From Sphingobacteriales bacterium (GTDB taxonomy: Bacteria > Bacteroidota > Bacteroidia > Chitinophagales > Chitinophagaceae), in the NCBI GenBank assembly GCA_003963365.1, contig RXJG01000002.1, positions 513,722 through 577,721 of the forward strand: a stretch of DNA of 64,000 bases. The letters are read 5' to 3'. A program made the translations under genes and the position numbers. Positions 23,078 through 32,276 of the stretch are shown one piece after another (the stretch's first letter is position 1; each line of letters opens with the position of its first letter). The notes beneath the pieces were generated by a model. It was not told the DNA's origin, did not search any database, and saw only the letters and a program-made list of their open reading frames with translations.

Positions 23078-24796
23078 ATGGATACGATTGCTAAACGCTA
23101 CGATGTAATTAAGTACAAAACTCCCACCGGTAACCAGCTCAACTGTAAAGGATGGATACAGGAAGCCGCTTTAAGAATGTTATTAAACAACCTTAACCCC
23201 GAAGTGGCAGAAAGGCCAGAAGATCTCATTGTATATGGTGGCCGTGGTAAGGCGGCCCGCAACTTTGAAGCCCTTGATAATATCATTAAAGCATTAAAAG
23301 TGCTGGAGAATGATGAGTCTCTTTTAATACAAAGTGGTAAACCCGTTGGTATTTTAAAAACACATAAAGATGCACCAAGGGTTTTAATCAGTAATTCGCA
23401 ATTAGTACCTAACTGGGCTAACTGGAAGCATTTTGATGAGCTGGAAAAGAAAGGACTAATGATGTACGGACAAATGACAGCTGGTTCATGGATATACATC
23501 GGTTCACAGGGAATTGTACAGGGAACTTATGAAACCTATGCCGCAGCAGCCAATAAACATTTTGGCGGTACGTTGAAAGGAACATTAAATGTAACAGCAG
23601 GGTTAGGCGGAATGGGTGGAGCACAACCCTTAGCCATTACGATGAATGAAGGCGTGGCTTTGATTGCTGAAGTAGAAGAATGGAGAATAGATAAACGTAT
23701 TGAAACAAGATACCTCGATGAGAAGCATACCAATATTGATGATGCTATTAATGCTGCTATGCATTATCGCCGGGAAGGAGAAGCAAAAAGTATTGGCGTA
23801 TTGTGCAATGCAATTCATTTACTGGATCGGCTGATACAAAGAGAAATCATTCCCGATACTTTAACAGATCAAACCTCTGCACATGATCCGTTGATCGGTT
23901 ATGTGCCACATACATTAACCAACGAACAGGCCAATGTATTAAGAGAACAAAACCCGGAAGAATATATCCGTCGCAGTTATGAAAGTATGCACCTGCATGT
24001 GCAACTCATGCTGCAGTTAATGGATAAAGGTGCCATTACTTTTGATTATGGAAATAATATAAGAGCAAGAGCACAGGAATTTGAAGAAAAACATTCAACA
24101 TCCAACATTCAACATCCAACATTCAAAACCGGTCGTTGTTTCGATTTCCCCGGCTTTGTACCTGCCTATATCCGTCCATTGTTTTGCGAAGGTAAAGGTC
24201 CTTTCCGCTGGGCAGCCTTGAGTGGTGATCCTGATGATATTGCGGTAACCGATGAACTCATCATAAATATGTTTCCCAATAACAAAGGCATGATCCGCTG
24301 GATGCAAATGGCAAAAGAAAAAATTGCTTTCCAGGGGTTACCGGCAAGAATATGCTGGCTGGGACAGGGCGAAAGAGAAAAAGCAGGATTAGCATTTAAT
24401 GAATTGGTAAGAACAGGAAAAGTAAAAGCACCAATCGTTATTGGTAGAGATCATTTGGATACAGGTTCTGTTGCTTCACCTAATAGAGAAACAGAAGCGA
24501 TGCTCGATGGTAGTGATGCTGTTGCTGACTGGCCTTTGTTAAATGCATTGGTGAATACTGCCGGTGGTGCATCATGGGTAAGTTTGCATCATGGCGGTGG
24601 AGTAGGGATGGGTTATTCTATTCATGCCGGTATGGTGATTGTGGCAGATGGAACAGACGATGCAGAACAAAGATTGAAAAGAGTATTGCGTAATGATCCG
24701 GGCATGGGTGTTATCCGTCATGCTGATGCGGGTTATGATATTGCAAAAGACACTGCAAGGAAGAATGGGTTGGATATAAATGAGCGGTTGAAATAG
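23078..24796 (+). CDS. hutU: Urocanate hydratase
   Basis: A 572-residue urocanase, turning urocanate into imidazolonepropionate with tightly bound NAD. Conserved blocks are [54 protein letters not shown], the active-site region [10 protein letters not shown] with the catalytic Cys, and [18 protein letters not shown]. The start is the ATG after the palindrome. A 12-residue insert (about residues 339-350, [12 protein letters not shown]) comes from two and a half copies of a 14-base repeat and lies about 20 residues before the active-site Cys; the frame is kept. The 3' end occurs a second time about 9.4 kb away. Confidence 0.95.
   Translation: MDTIAKRYDVIKYKTPTGNQLNCKGWIQEAALRMLLNNLNPEVAERPEDLIVYGGRGKAARNFEALDNIIKALKVLENDESLLIQSGKPVGILKTHKDAPRVLISNSQLVPNWANWKHFDELEKKGLMMYGQMTAGSWIYIGSQGIVQGTYETYAAAANKHFGGTLKGTLNVTAGLGGMGGAQPLAITMNEGVALIAEVEEWRIDKRIETRYLDEKHTNIDDAINAAMHYRREGEAKSIGVLCNAIHLLDRLIQREIIPDTLTDQTSAHDPLIGYVPHTLTNEQANVLREQNPEEYIRRSYESMHLHVQLMLQLMDKGAITFDYGNNIRARAQEFEEKHSTSNIQHPTFKTGRCFDFPGFVPAYIRPLFCEGKGPFRWAALSGDPDDIAVTDELIINMFPNNKGMIRWMQMAKEKIAFQGLPARICWLGQGEREKAGLAFNELVRTGKVKAPIVIGRDHLDTGSVASPNRETEAMLDGSDAVADWPLLNALVNTAGGASWVSLHHGGGVGMGYSIHAGMVIVADGTDDAEQRLKRVLRNDPGMGVIRHADAGYDIAKDTARKNGLDINERLK
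24092..24126 (+). repeat. In-frame 14-bp tandem repeat inside hutU
   Basis: CATTCAACATCCAA occurs twice in full and once as CATTCAA. The same vocabulary (CAACATTCATCATTCAAAATTCAACA) is seen in intergenic gaps such as the one before the GMC gene. Here it adds about 12 residues to urocanase without shifting the frame. Confidence 0.85.
24712..24796 (+). repeat. Left copy of the hutU 3'-end direct repeat
   Basis: The last 85 bases of hutU, through its stop codon, recur at the far side of the biosynthetic island with 73 of 85 positions identical by manual count. Most differences are at third codon positions, apart from a Lys/Leu codon change. Outside this segment the two copies share nothing. Confidence 0.85.
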
Positions 24797-24913
24797 TTTT
24801 AAGGATTTGGTACCTTACTGAATACAACAATTGGGGTTCCGATTGAATACACTGATGATTTAATTATTTAGGTAATAGTGTTACATATTTGATTTAAAAG
24901 TAAGTACGATCAC

Positions 24914-26542
24914 TTGAAAACACAAATAGAACAATTAAGTGAATGGATAGAAAAGTTTACCATTAAGGATGTTCCTGTAACTACGCAGGAGCAGGCCAAA
25001 CTCCAGGTGCTGGATTGTGTTGCCAGTATTGCTGCCGGATTCAGATCTCATGCCGGACAAAAAATATACGCAGCTTTAAATGAATTATCGTGTAATGGGG
25101 GGAAACATTATATACTTCCAACGGGAGAATACTGGTCGTTAGAAAATGCCGTGTATTTGCATTCATCTTTAATAAATGCATTAGAATTAGATAATTTTTG
25201 CTACATGGGACATTTGAGTGAATCCGCTTTCCCAGTGGCTTTATCCGTAGCTGAAAAACTAAAGACTGGTGAAGATGCGTTTCTTGCCGCATTAATTTGT
25301 GCACAGGAAGTATCAGGCAGGCTCGGAGCTTACCTGGCATCAGGTCCCCTGCAGGGGCATATGCGCTCCTTTATACACCGTATAGGCGCAGCCGTTGCAA
25401 CTGTTAAACTTTATCAAAGTCCGGCTCACGTAATTGCCAATGCAATCGCAATAGCATTATCATCTCCGGAACTCCCGATGTTTCCTGCTTCCTTCTCTCC
25501 GGATACAAAAATCAATTGTGTTTCCTCCGCAACAGTAGAAGGCCTGCGTTCAGCTTTTTTAGCGATGAAAAGTTTTGAAGCCAGTCTTGATATTATTGAA
25601 CACCCGGCAGGATTCGTAAAAAATTTCAGCCGCCTCAAATACATACCTGGTTTCTGGCAGAGCCTGGGAAAAACATGGTCCATCGATTCCCTGTCATTCA
25701 AATATTACTCTTCCTGTGCCTATTCGCAGGGCCCTGTTAATGCAGTATTAAATGCTGCAGAAACAAGAAAGATATATGTAAATGAAATTAAAGCCATTCA
25801 TTTGCATAGTCCAATCTTAACGGTAGTGATGGAAGAGTTTTCTGTTCCGCATTATAAAGCTGGATTAACACAGGTGAATATTAATTTTTCAACCAAAAGA
25901 AGTGTGAGTGCGGCTCTTTTATACAATGGACTGGATGGTAATTTTTTTGCAGACAGAAACGATGAGCAATATCACGAGCAAATTAATCAGCTAAGCGAAC
26001 GTGTTTTTATTCATCATAGCTGGAAACATACAATTGAAATGATTATGGGTATGGATGCCTGTTTGGAGAATGCTGGTTATCCCGGGGTTTTTGATACGGG
26101 AACTTCTGATAAAACTATGAAGTATTTGAAAAAAGTGTATAAAAATCGAACATTATTTCAATCTTCCGAGTGGAAGGAGTTCTTAAAATTGCCAAAGGGC
26201 TACCTGGCTTATTTTTTGAAACGGATATTAAAGTCTTATGCCGGTCATAAAGGCTGGACCCGGTTGAAATCGTTTGAGAATGATTTGTCAAAACTTCAAT
26301 TCAGGGTGGGAAGTACAGCCCATATTCATTTACATAGTGGAGAAGTATTGACGGGTGAATGTACTGTTCCAAAGGGATTTGCAGGCGACCCTGAAAAAAA
26401 TATAAGAGTTATTGAGAAATTCAGAAGGGAATGTATTCCATTATATGGCATGGATAAAACCAACCGCCTTTTCAATTACATTATGACTACCGGATTTCCG
26501 AAAGTTACAGAGCAGAAACCTGTCAATGATATTTCCGATTAA
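24914..26542 (+). CDS. MmgE/PrpD family protein
   Basis: A 542-residue protein of the fold shared by 2-methylcitrate dehydratase PrpD and cis-aconitate decarboxylase. The helical N-terminal region has LDCVASIAAG and HSSLINALELDNFC...GHLSESAFPVALSVAE, where PrpD has its D-D...HP-G segment. The central YYSSCAYSQGPVNAVL corresponds to the conserved K-x-Y-P/S-C-C/A substrate loop. The lid domain follows, with a longer C-terminus than usual (family about 450-480). The start appears to be TTG; no usable ATG lies near. Its role is probably dehydration or decarboxylation of a carboxylic acid, but the substrate cannot be named. It converges with the island operon. Confidence 0.78.
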   Translation: MKTQIEQLSEWIEKFTIKDVPVTTQEQAKLQVLDCVASIAAGFRSHAGQKIYAALNELSCNGGKHYILPTGEYWSLENAVYLHSSLINALELDNFCYMGHLSESAFPVALSVAEKLKTGEDAFLAALICAQEVSGRLGAYLASGPLQGHMRSFIHRIGAAVATVKLYQSPAHVIANAIAIALSSPELPMFPASFSPDTKINCVSSATVEGLRSAFLAMKSFEASLDIIEHPAGFVKNFSRLKYIPGFWQSLGKTWSIDSLSFKYYSSCAYSQGPVNAVLNAAETRKIYVNEIKAIHLHSPILTVVMEEFSVPHYKAGLTQVNINFSTKRSVSAALLYNGLDGNFFADRNDEQYHEQINQLSERVFIHHSWKHTIEMIMGMDACLENAGYPGVFDTGTSDKTMKYLKKVYKNRTLFQSSEWKEFLKLPKGYLAYFLKRILKSYAGHKGWTRLKSFENDLSKLQFRVGSTAHIHLHSGEVLTGECTVPKGFAGDPEKNIRVIEKFRRECIPLYGMDKTNRLFNYIMTTGFPKVTEQKPVNDISD

Positions 26543-26578
26543 CACAATACCTGTGAAAAAACTGTTTTAGCGGGTGGG

Positions 26579-27649
26579 TCACGGCCGGGTAAATTTTATC
26601 CGTCGCAAAGACATCGCTTTGATTAGCCAACGGGGAAGGGGCTTATGGGGATCTCTTTTTGTTAAATTTATGTTCCAGTTTATTTTTTTTAGCAGCGGCA
26701 CTTTATGAGTTTCTACAAATTCTATCAGCGTACCATCTGTATCCTCAATATATCCCCAGTATCCATTTGCCTGCCCCATTTTAAAAGAATCATTACTCAG
26801 CACTTTAAAAGGAAAGCCTTTTTGAGCACATTCTCTTACCAGTGCCTGCATGTTTCGTATATCAAAGCATAAATGAATGAAGCCTAAGTCGCCCCAGTAC
26901 CGGTTGTAAAAAATATGGGGATGTTTTTTATTAATTGATTGAATTAATTCAATTTGACTTGTGCCTAATAATTGAGCAAAACCACCCGTTCTGTTGCTGT
27001 CATGTGTAAGCAAAATACGTCTAAATTTTTCATCACCTTCGGGTAACTGGTAAAAATCATCGAAAAAGCCCGTTTTATCATAAAGGATATTTGAGTAGCC
27101 CAAAATATCTGCATAAATTTTCAATGAACAGTCAATATCCGAAACACCAATGATAGAACCACAAATACCTCCGGTATCTTTTTTATAATCAGCATACCAG
27201 TCAGAAGACTCAAGTAATTGAAAAATATTTTCATAGAGGTCTTTAATATAAAAGCACGGAGTTTCGTCAGGCGTGTTTATTATGCCTGTTAACAAGTTAA
27301 CTTTTTGCTGCTTGAGGCGGCTGTAAGCTTTTTGGATATTTCTTGTTTTGATTTTCGCAATATTTATTCCCAGGACACCTAACCTGAATGGTTCCAATGA
27401 ATGCAATGGCTTCCTGTCAAGATACTGCCAGAGCTCAACCCCGCTTCCTCCCTGCAGGTTCATGGCTAACAAGGCTCTCTTTTTATGCGGTTGTCCCCCC
27501 ATATAAGGAGCCATGTAAGTAGCAGTGTTACTGTCATCAAATATTGGTACATCATAACCCAGGCGGGAGGCATACCATTGAAGGGCTTCTTCGGCGTCGG
27601 GAACGCCAATTCCTACCTGTTGTATACCATATATTAATTTGTCGTCCAT
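26579..27649 (-). CDS. Two-domain VOC (glyoxalase/dioxygenase superfamily) protein
   Basis: 356 residues with two vicinal-oxygen-chelate modules. The first starts IYGIQQVGIGVPDAEEALQWYASRLGY and ends FQLLES. The second starts ICGSIIGVSDIDCSLKIYADILGY and continues through GFIHLCFDIRNMQAL to GTLIEFVE. His and Glu metal positions are visible in the second module (HLCFD, LIEFVE); in the first the histidine is replaced by Gln-Gln-Val, so only one site may be active. This resembles type-I extradiol or hydroxyphenylpyruvate-dioxygenase-like proteins, but the specific subfamily is not recognised. It is the last gene of the island operon, 27 bases after the SDR. Confidence 0.78.
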   Translation of the reverse strand: MDDKLIYGIQQVGIGVPDAEEALQWYASRLGYDVPIFDDSNTATYMAPYMGGQPHKKRALLAMNLQGGSGVELWQYLDRKPLHSLEPFRLGVLGINIAKIKTRNIQKAYSRLKQQKVNLLTGIINTPDETPCFYIKDLYENIFQLLESSDWYADYKKDTGGICGSIIGVSDIDCSLKIYADILGYSNILYDKTGFFDDFYQLPEGDEKFRRILLTHDSNRTGGFAQLLGTSQIELIQSINKKHPHIFYNRYWGDLGFIHLCFDIRNMQALVRECAQKGFPFKVLSNDSFKMGQANGYWGYIEDTDGTLIEFVETHKVPLLKKINWNINLTKRDPHKPLPRWLIKAMSLRRIKFTRP

Positions 27650-27676
27650 GTATAAAAAGTTTTTACTTAAGGTTAC

Positions 27677-28675
27677 TCACCTGTGTTGCCTCAAAAATTC
27701 ATCACAGGTATTTTTTATGGATTGTTCAACAGGCGTAAAGTTTATTTGAGTCGCCTGTCGAATTTTTTCGTTTGAGAATTGCATTTTCTTCCTGCCGGAG
27801 ATTACGGTTTCTTTAGTGATAAAAGGTGTTTCACCAGTCAAATATTTTTTTAATGCTGCCACACGCCAGGCTGTTTCAAGCAAAAAGTAGTTTGCCCGAA
27901 GTATTGGTTTAGGTTTACCCAGGTGAACAGCAATAGTTTCAAATACTTGTTTATAGGACAAGTTTTCGCTGTTTATAATAAATCTTTCCGAATGAATACC
28001 GCTCTCCATCAAAAGAATCATAGCAGTACAAACATCCCGGACATCTACAAAACCCGCAGTACCGGCGGGGTAAAATTTTAAACCTTTCCATACCTGGTTA
28101 AACATAGCTGCACTTCCGTTGTTCCACTTGCCGGAACCTATGATGATAGTTGGGTTTACAATCACAGCATTCAATCCGTTCTTAATGCCCATCCATACCA
28201 TTTTCTCTGCTTCGTATTTGCTGATGGCATAGTTAGAGTTTTCTTTAGAAATCCGCCATGGAGTGTCTTCTGTTATTATTTCATTTTCATTAACTCTGTT
28301 AATGGCCGATACTGAACTTACATAACACAATTTTTTAACACCGGTTTCAAAACAGGTCCTGACTATATTTTCAGTGCCCCTTACATTGATTGTATTCATC
28401 CGTGCAGCATCGCCTGGTACATAAGAAACCTTTCCTGCACAGTGATACACATAATGAGCGCCTCTTAATACAGTTTGTAAGGAAGAAATATCCAGTATAT
28501 CCGCATCCTTCCATTGAATATATTTATAAAGTTGGGGTTGATGATAGAATACGTTTTTCACCAGACATTCATCTGCTGTGTTTCGTTTGATGGCTATTAC
28601 AGGTACTTTTCTCCTTGCCAGTTGGAACAGCAAGTGAGAGCCAACTAATCCGGTTCCGCCTGTAACTAGAATCAT
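27677..28675 (-). CDS. NAD(P)-dependent extended SDR (epimerase/dihydroflavonol-reductase-like)
   Basis: A 332-residue extended short-chain reductase. VTGGTGLVGSHLL is the Rossmann glycine motif, HCAGKVSY the adenine-side strand, YVSSVSAINR the Ser strand, and YAISKYEAE the catalytic Tyr-x-x-x-Lys. VVNPTIIIGSG is family-typical. Relatives reduce or epimerise sugar nucleotides, beta-keto or flavonoid-type carbonyls. Here it probably reduces a carbonyl made by the preceding enzymes. Only four bases separate it from the P450 gene, indicating translational coupling. Confidence 0.87.
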   Translation of the reverse strand: MILVTGGTGLVGSHLLFQLARRKVPVIAIKRNTADECLVKNVFYHQPQLYKYIQWKDADILDISSLQTVLRGAHYVYHCAGKVSYVPGDAARMNTINVRGTENIVRTCFETGVKKLCYVSSVSAINRVNENEIITEDTPWRISKENSNYAISKYEAEKMVWMGIKNGLNAVIVNPTIIIGSGKWNNGSAAMFNQVWKGLKFYPAGTAGFVDVRDVCTAMILLMESGIHSERFIINSENLSYKQVFETIAVHLGKPKPILRANYFLLETAWRVAALKKYLTGETPFITKETVISGRKKMQFSNEKIRQATQINFTPVEQSIKNTCDEFLRQHR

Positions 28676-28679
28676 AACT

Positions 28680-30047
28680 TCATTTTTTTATAAGTTGAAT
28701 TCCGTTTTTTGCTCTTAAGGTTATATTGATCTCAATTTCTGGCTGATAATCTTCAGCTATAGCAAACTCAAATTGCTTTATTAACCGGCACACCGTAACT
28801 TGCATCACCATCATAGCAAAATTGCTTCCAAGACAAAGCCTTGGTCCGCCACCAAAAGGAAGAAAAGTAAAAGGATGCCTGCTTTGTTCTTTTTCCACAG
28901 TAAAATGATTGGGCTCAAAATCATCGGGGTGCTCCCAAAAACGTGGATGATGGTGTATGCCATAAATATTGATTAGTGCATAGGATGAACGGGGGATTTC
29001 AATACCGTTTATGTTTTCATCATGATAAGGTTTACGTACGAGTGCCCATATGGGAGGATACAGGCGGAGCCCTTCCTGAACCACTTGTTTTGTATAAGCC
29101 AGATGCGGAAGATCATCAAGCTCTGGCAACCTGTTATTTAAAATGTTGTTGCTTTCTTCTTTTACTTTGGTATAAATGGATTTGTCTTTAGCAAGATGAT
29201 AAAATATCCAGCTGAGTGTTTGAGCAGTAGTTTCATGCCCGGCCATAAACATTGTGGTTACTTCATCTCTCAATTGTTTTTCTGTCATCCCATCTTCAAT
29301 ATTTTCACCGGTATAATCCAGTAACATATCTAAAAGGTCGTCATGCGGTGATAACAACAAATCAGACCGGTATATCTTCCTTTTTTCAATCATACTGTAA
29401 ATAATGTCATCAAATATTTTACAGTTCTTTCTGAAATCATTGTTAGAGGGAATTCTCCAATTAGCAGGTATTTTTACGGGGCTTTTCATCCATTTGGAAG
29501 CATAATTTGCCAGGGTCTCCAGCGCATGTATCATGCTGTCCATTTCTTTTTTTAGAGCAGTACTGAACATAGCTCTGCTGATGATAGCAATAGTTAATTG
29601 CAGAAATTCATGACTCAGGTTAATTGTTGAGCCGGTAGCAAATGATTGCAGCCGGTCAGTTAATTTTGTGATTTCTTCATTGATGATACGAAGCACCAGG
29701 GCAATTCTTTGTTTATGAAAGGCTGGTTGCATAATTCTTCTTTGCCTTAGCCATAACTCACCATTGCTGGTGGATAATCCTTCGCCAAGGAATAGCCGTA
29801 GTATTTTTGTAGCTCCGGGCTTACTGTATGCTTTGTGATTATCCAGTAAAACATTCTTAATATAATCAGGGTGCTGCAATACGAAATAGCTTTTAACACC
29901 TAAAGTGAAATGAACAACGGGGCCGTAGCACCTGGGCAATTCACCAAGAAAGGTAACCGGGTTTTTTAATATCCGGAAAGTATTGCTTAATAAGAATTTT
30001 CCTTTTAACCGTTCAGCTACTGGTGCTATTGATGATTGATAGTTCAT
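28680..30047 (-). CDS. Cytochrome P450 (bacterial, fatty-acid-hydroxylase-like)
   Basis: A 455-residue soluble P450. The oxygen-binding I-helix is AGHETT (residues 269-274), the K-helix EGLR (325-328), and the haem loop FLPFGGGPRLCLGSNFA with Cys 405 as thiolate. The overall sequence resembles CYP102-haem-domain and CYP4-like fatty acid hydroxylases, such as the PPIWALVRKPYHDENINGIEIP region. No reductase or ferredoxin gene is in the island, so electrons must come from elsewhere. With an acyl-ACP reductase and a BtaA-like enzyme next to it, hydroxylation of a lipid chain is a reasonable role. The gene lies 14 bases after the BtaA-like gene. Confidence 0.95.
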   Translation of the reverse strand: MNYQSSIAPVAERLKGKFLLSNTFRILKNPVTFLGELPRCYGPVVHFTLGVKSYFVLQHPDYIKNVLLDNHKAYSKPGATKILRLFLGEGLSTSNGELWLRQRRIMQPAFHKQRIALVLRIINEEITKLTDRLQSFATGSTINLSHEFLQLTIAIISRAMFSTALKKEMDSMIHALETLANYASKWMKSPVKIPANWRIPSNNDFRKNCKIFDDIIYSMIEKRKIYRSDLLLSPHDDLLDMLLDYTGENIEDGMTEKQLRDEVTTMFMAGHETTAQTLSWIFYHLAKDKSIYTKVKEESNNILNNRLPELDDLPHLAYTKQVVQEGLRLYPPIWALVRKPYHDENINGIEIPRSSYALINIYGIHHHPRFWEHPDDFEPNHFTVEKEQSRHPFTFLPFGGGPRLCLGSNFAMMVMQVTVCRLIKQFEFAIAEDYQPEIEINITLRAKNGIQLIKK

Positions 30048-30061
30048 TTAAACAAAATATA

Positions 30062-31171
30062 TTACTTGTTTACAATGTAGGCGGCCACTTTGCCGTAAAC
30101 AAAAGAACGGTCAGCCTGCTGCAGTTCTTTACTTGATGCTGTATCCTTAATGATGAATGATTGTAAATCCTGAGGAACCTCTCTTGGAATCATCAGGTTT
30201 CGAAATATGATTTTTGCATCGGGTTTAGCTGTCCGTATTACCTCTGAAAAAAGTTTGTGCGTATCTGCATCATCCATCAGCTCACAAATATTGGATAGGG
30301 CAAAAGCATCAAATAATTCAGGTGGTTGCTGTTGCAGCCAGTATTTACTGTCAGCGGTAACAGGTTTAATGCGGCCGATATTTTTTTTAATGATATCAAA
30401 ATTATTTTCCTGTAAATACGCAGGAAGGCTTTCCTCACTAAGATAATGACCAAGCAGGTAAAGGGCAATAAAGTAATTGCTGCCAACAGGAATATCTTTT
30501 ATGGCATGACCGGCTCTTTTGTAAAAACTTTCAGAGAAAGAAGACGAACCATCATCAAAATGAAAGTAGTCAGCATTTAATCCTTTTTTTGCCAGCCTCC
30601 TTTTATTGAACATGGTTTTAAAAATCCATCTCCATCGCCGGTTATCCCATTGTGTCTCGTAAAATTTTTTTTGCTCTTCTATTGTCTTTAACCTGAAAAA
30701 AGATTTTGTTTTACCGGGTCCCTGCAGCAAACGCATTAAAGTGCCGGCGATTTTTACAAACCGTTCGTACCGGCCGTTCATAACAATCCCTTTTTTAATA
30801 AGAGGCAGATGATTTTGCCAGAACAGCTGTCCTTCTTTGCTTAATTCATTTTGTAGTGATAGATAAATGGATTTTCTGTCATTGTGATGCCGGATGCCAA
30901 AAAACTCCAGCAGGGAAGAGTAGTCAAGTTTTTTAATGGCCGCCTGTTTTAATTCCATGAGCCAGGTTTGTGCAGGGTTGATATCTGTACAATAAATCAA
31001 ACCCGGGTTAAACCGCAAGAAACCAAGTGAATTACATCCTCCGGAAGTTATAGTAAAAACAGTTTGACCGGGTTTTAGTTGCAATGCACTTTCATCACAA
31101 GCCGGGTCCTCCCAGTTATGCGTAAAAATTAACTGGTGCAACTGCACCTGTCCTTTTATTGTTTCATTCAT
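30062..31171 (-). CDS. BtaA-like (DUF3419) S-adenosylmethionine 3-amino-3-carboxypropyl transferase
   Basis: A 369-residue DUF3419 protein. LIFTHNWEDPACDESALQL, TVFTITSGGCNSLGFL and YCTDINPAQTWLMELK form the SAM-binding N-terminus found in BtaA, the enzyme that moves the homoserine part of SAM onto diacylglycerol in betaine-lipid synthesis. The C-terminal block is also represented (FDAFALSNICELMDD and IIFRNLMIPRE). BtaB, which N-methylates the product, is not present. The start overlaps the reductase gene by eight bases. It probably attaches a homoserine unit to a lipid hydroxyl, but the acceptor may not be diacylglycerol. Confidence 0.88.
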   Translation of the reverse strand: MNETIKGQVQLHQLIFTHNWEDPACDESALQLKPGQTVFTITSGGCNSLGFLRFNPGLIYCTDINPAQTWLMELKQAAIKKLDYSSLLEFFGIRHHNDRKSIYLSLQNELSKEGQLFWQNHLPLIKKGIVMNGRYERFVKIAGTLMRLLQGPGKTKSFFRLKTIEEQKKFYETQWDNRRWRWIFKTMFNKRRLAKKGLNADYFHFDDGSSSFSESFYKRAGHAIKDIPVGSNYFIALYLLGHYLSEESLPAYLQENNFDIIKKNIGRIKPVTADSKYWLQQQPPELFDAFALSNICELMDDADTHKLFSEVIRTAKPDAKIIFRNLMIPREVPQDLQSFIIKDTASSKELQQADRSFVYGKVAAYIVNK

Positions 31172-32276
31172 AATTTGTTGTTGCAGGTGATGGGGAGCTC
31201 AGCCATATTTCTTCAGTATTAAAGAAAGGTGATACATCTATTCCGTTCCGTTTACTCATTGCCAGTATGATTTCCATTTTTTCTTTACTAATATTGCCAC
31301 GGCCGGTTGAAAAAGCTTCGAACTTTTTTTCCATGCTTAAAACAATACTTTCCAGCAGGCAGCCATGGGACACACCGGCACAAGGATACTGGTAAAAATC
31401 CTCCATATACTTTGGGGTGAAGTAGAAACCGGGAGAAATAAATCCCATTCCACCACAGAAGATGGACTGTTTTAAATGAACCGGTAAATGCCGAATAATA
31501 TTTTTAGGATATCCTGCATCGCATATAATTACGGTTTCTTTTAAAAGATTGGTATCCCAGTTTTCTACCGGTGAGCTGGCTACCAAAATGATTATATCTG
31601 CCTGTGGCAACAAAGCATTTAAGCTGACAGAAGCCTGGCAGTTAATATCTTTTTCCTGCAGGGATGCGGCCTGCTGTTGCAGTTGCTTATTATTTCTTGC
31701 ACATAGCAACAATGAATGAATTACTCCGGCAAAATAGTTTACACAGGCAGAACCTATATCACCAGTAGAACCCACCACCAGCAATTTACACTGATGAATA
31801 TCTTTTCCCTTCTGCTCACAAGCTTTTATAATTCCCTTGCATATAAAAGAGGCAGTTAACGTATTGCCGGTTGTGAAAAAAGTGTTTTTAACTTCCTGCA
31901 AAGGATTACCTGCTGCTTCCAATACAATGGAAGTAAATCCCCCCAAGGAAGCAATCCTGGCTCCTTCAGAAGCCGCACAAATACAAGCAGCTTTTACTTT
32001 AGACAGGTTTTGCTGGAGGTGTTTTATGTTAATATGTTCCGGCGATATAAACGTTTCCACATAAATACCCTGTACTGGCTCGCCCCGGAGTGTGTTAACA
32101 GTTATATCAAACACCTTTCTTGGCGGAATATATGGGTAGATGTCTTTAATAGCCGCTAAGCTTAACGGCTCAGTACCTTCCATTTTTCGCATTGTATTCA
32201 CCAGTATTTCTACTTTCTGCCAGTTTTCCTGGTGGCCAATTAAAGCAAAGTCTATGCGGGGAGCTGAATGATCCAT
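31164..32276 (-). CDS. Acyl-ACP reductase homologue (cyanobacterial AAR type)
   Basis: 370 residues with colinear similarity to the cyanobacterial long-chain acyl-ACP reductase. FALIGH lies at the N-terminus, FDITVNTLRGEPVQGIYVE next, then SLGGFTSIV and TTGNTLTASFICKGI. The NADPH loop is VVGSTGDIGSA (168-178), followed by ADIIILVASSP and CDAGYPKNI. Cys 306 in HGCLLES aligns with the catalytic Cys that forms the acyl-enzyme in the family, upstream of GRGNISKEKME. Known members make fatty aldehydes from acyl-ACP. It overlaps the oxygenase gene by 25 bases, as strict a pairing as in cyanobacteria. An acyl-CoA or other thioester substrate remains possible. Confidence 0.9.
   Translation of the reverse strand: MDHSAPRIDFALIGHQENWQKVEILVNTMRKMEGTEPLSLAAIKDIYPYIPPRKVFDITVNTLRGEPVQGIYVETFISPEHINIKHLQQNLSKVKAACICAASEGARIASLGGFTSIVLEAAGNPLQEVKNTFFTTGNTLTASFICKGIIKACEQKGKDIHQCKLLVVGSTGDIGSACVNYFAGVIHSLLLCARNNKQLQQQAASLQEKDINCQASVSLNALLPQADIIILVASSPVENWDTNLLKETVIICDAGYPKNIIRHLPVHLKQSIFCGGMGFISPGFYFTPKYMEDFYQYPCAGVSHGCLLESIVLSMEKKFEAFSTGRGNISKEKMEIILAMSKRNGIDVSPFFNTEEIWLSSPSPATTNYE

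Noticed and set aside
24797-24913. Integrase attachment site or tRNA at the island border
   Set aside because: No tRNA-like fold, integrase gene or perfect short direct repeat was found; only the 85-bp hutU-tail repeat supports the border.
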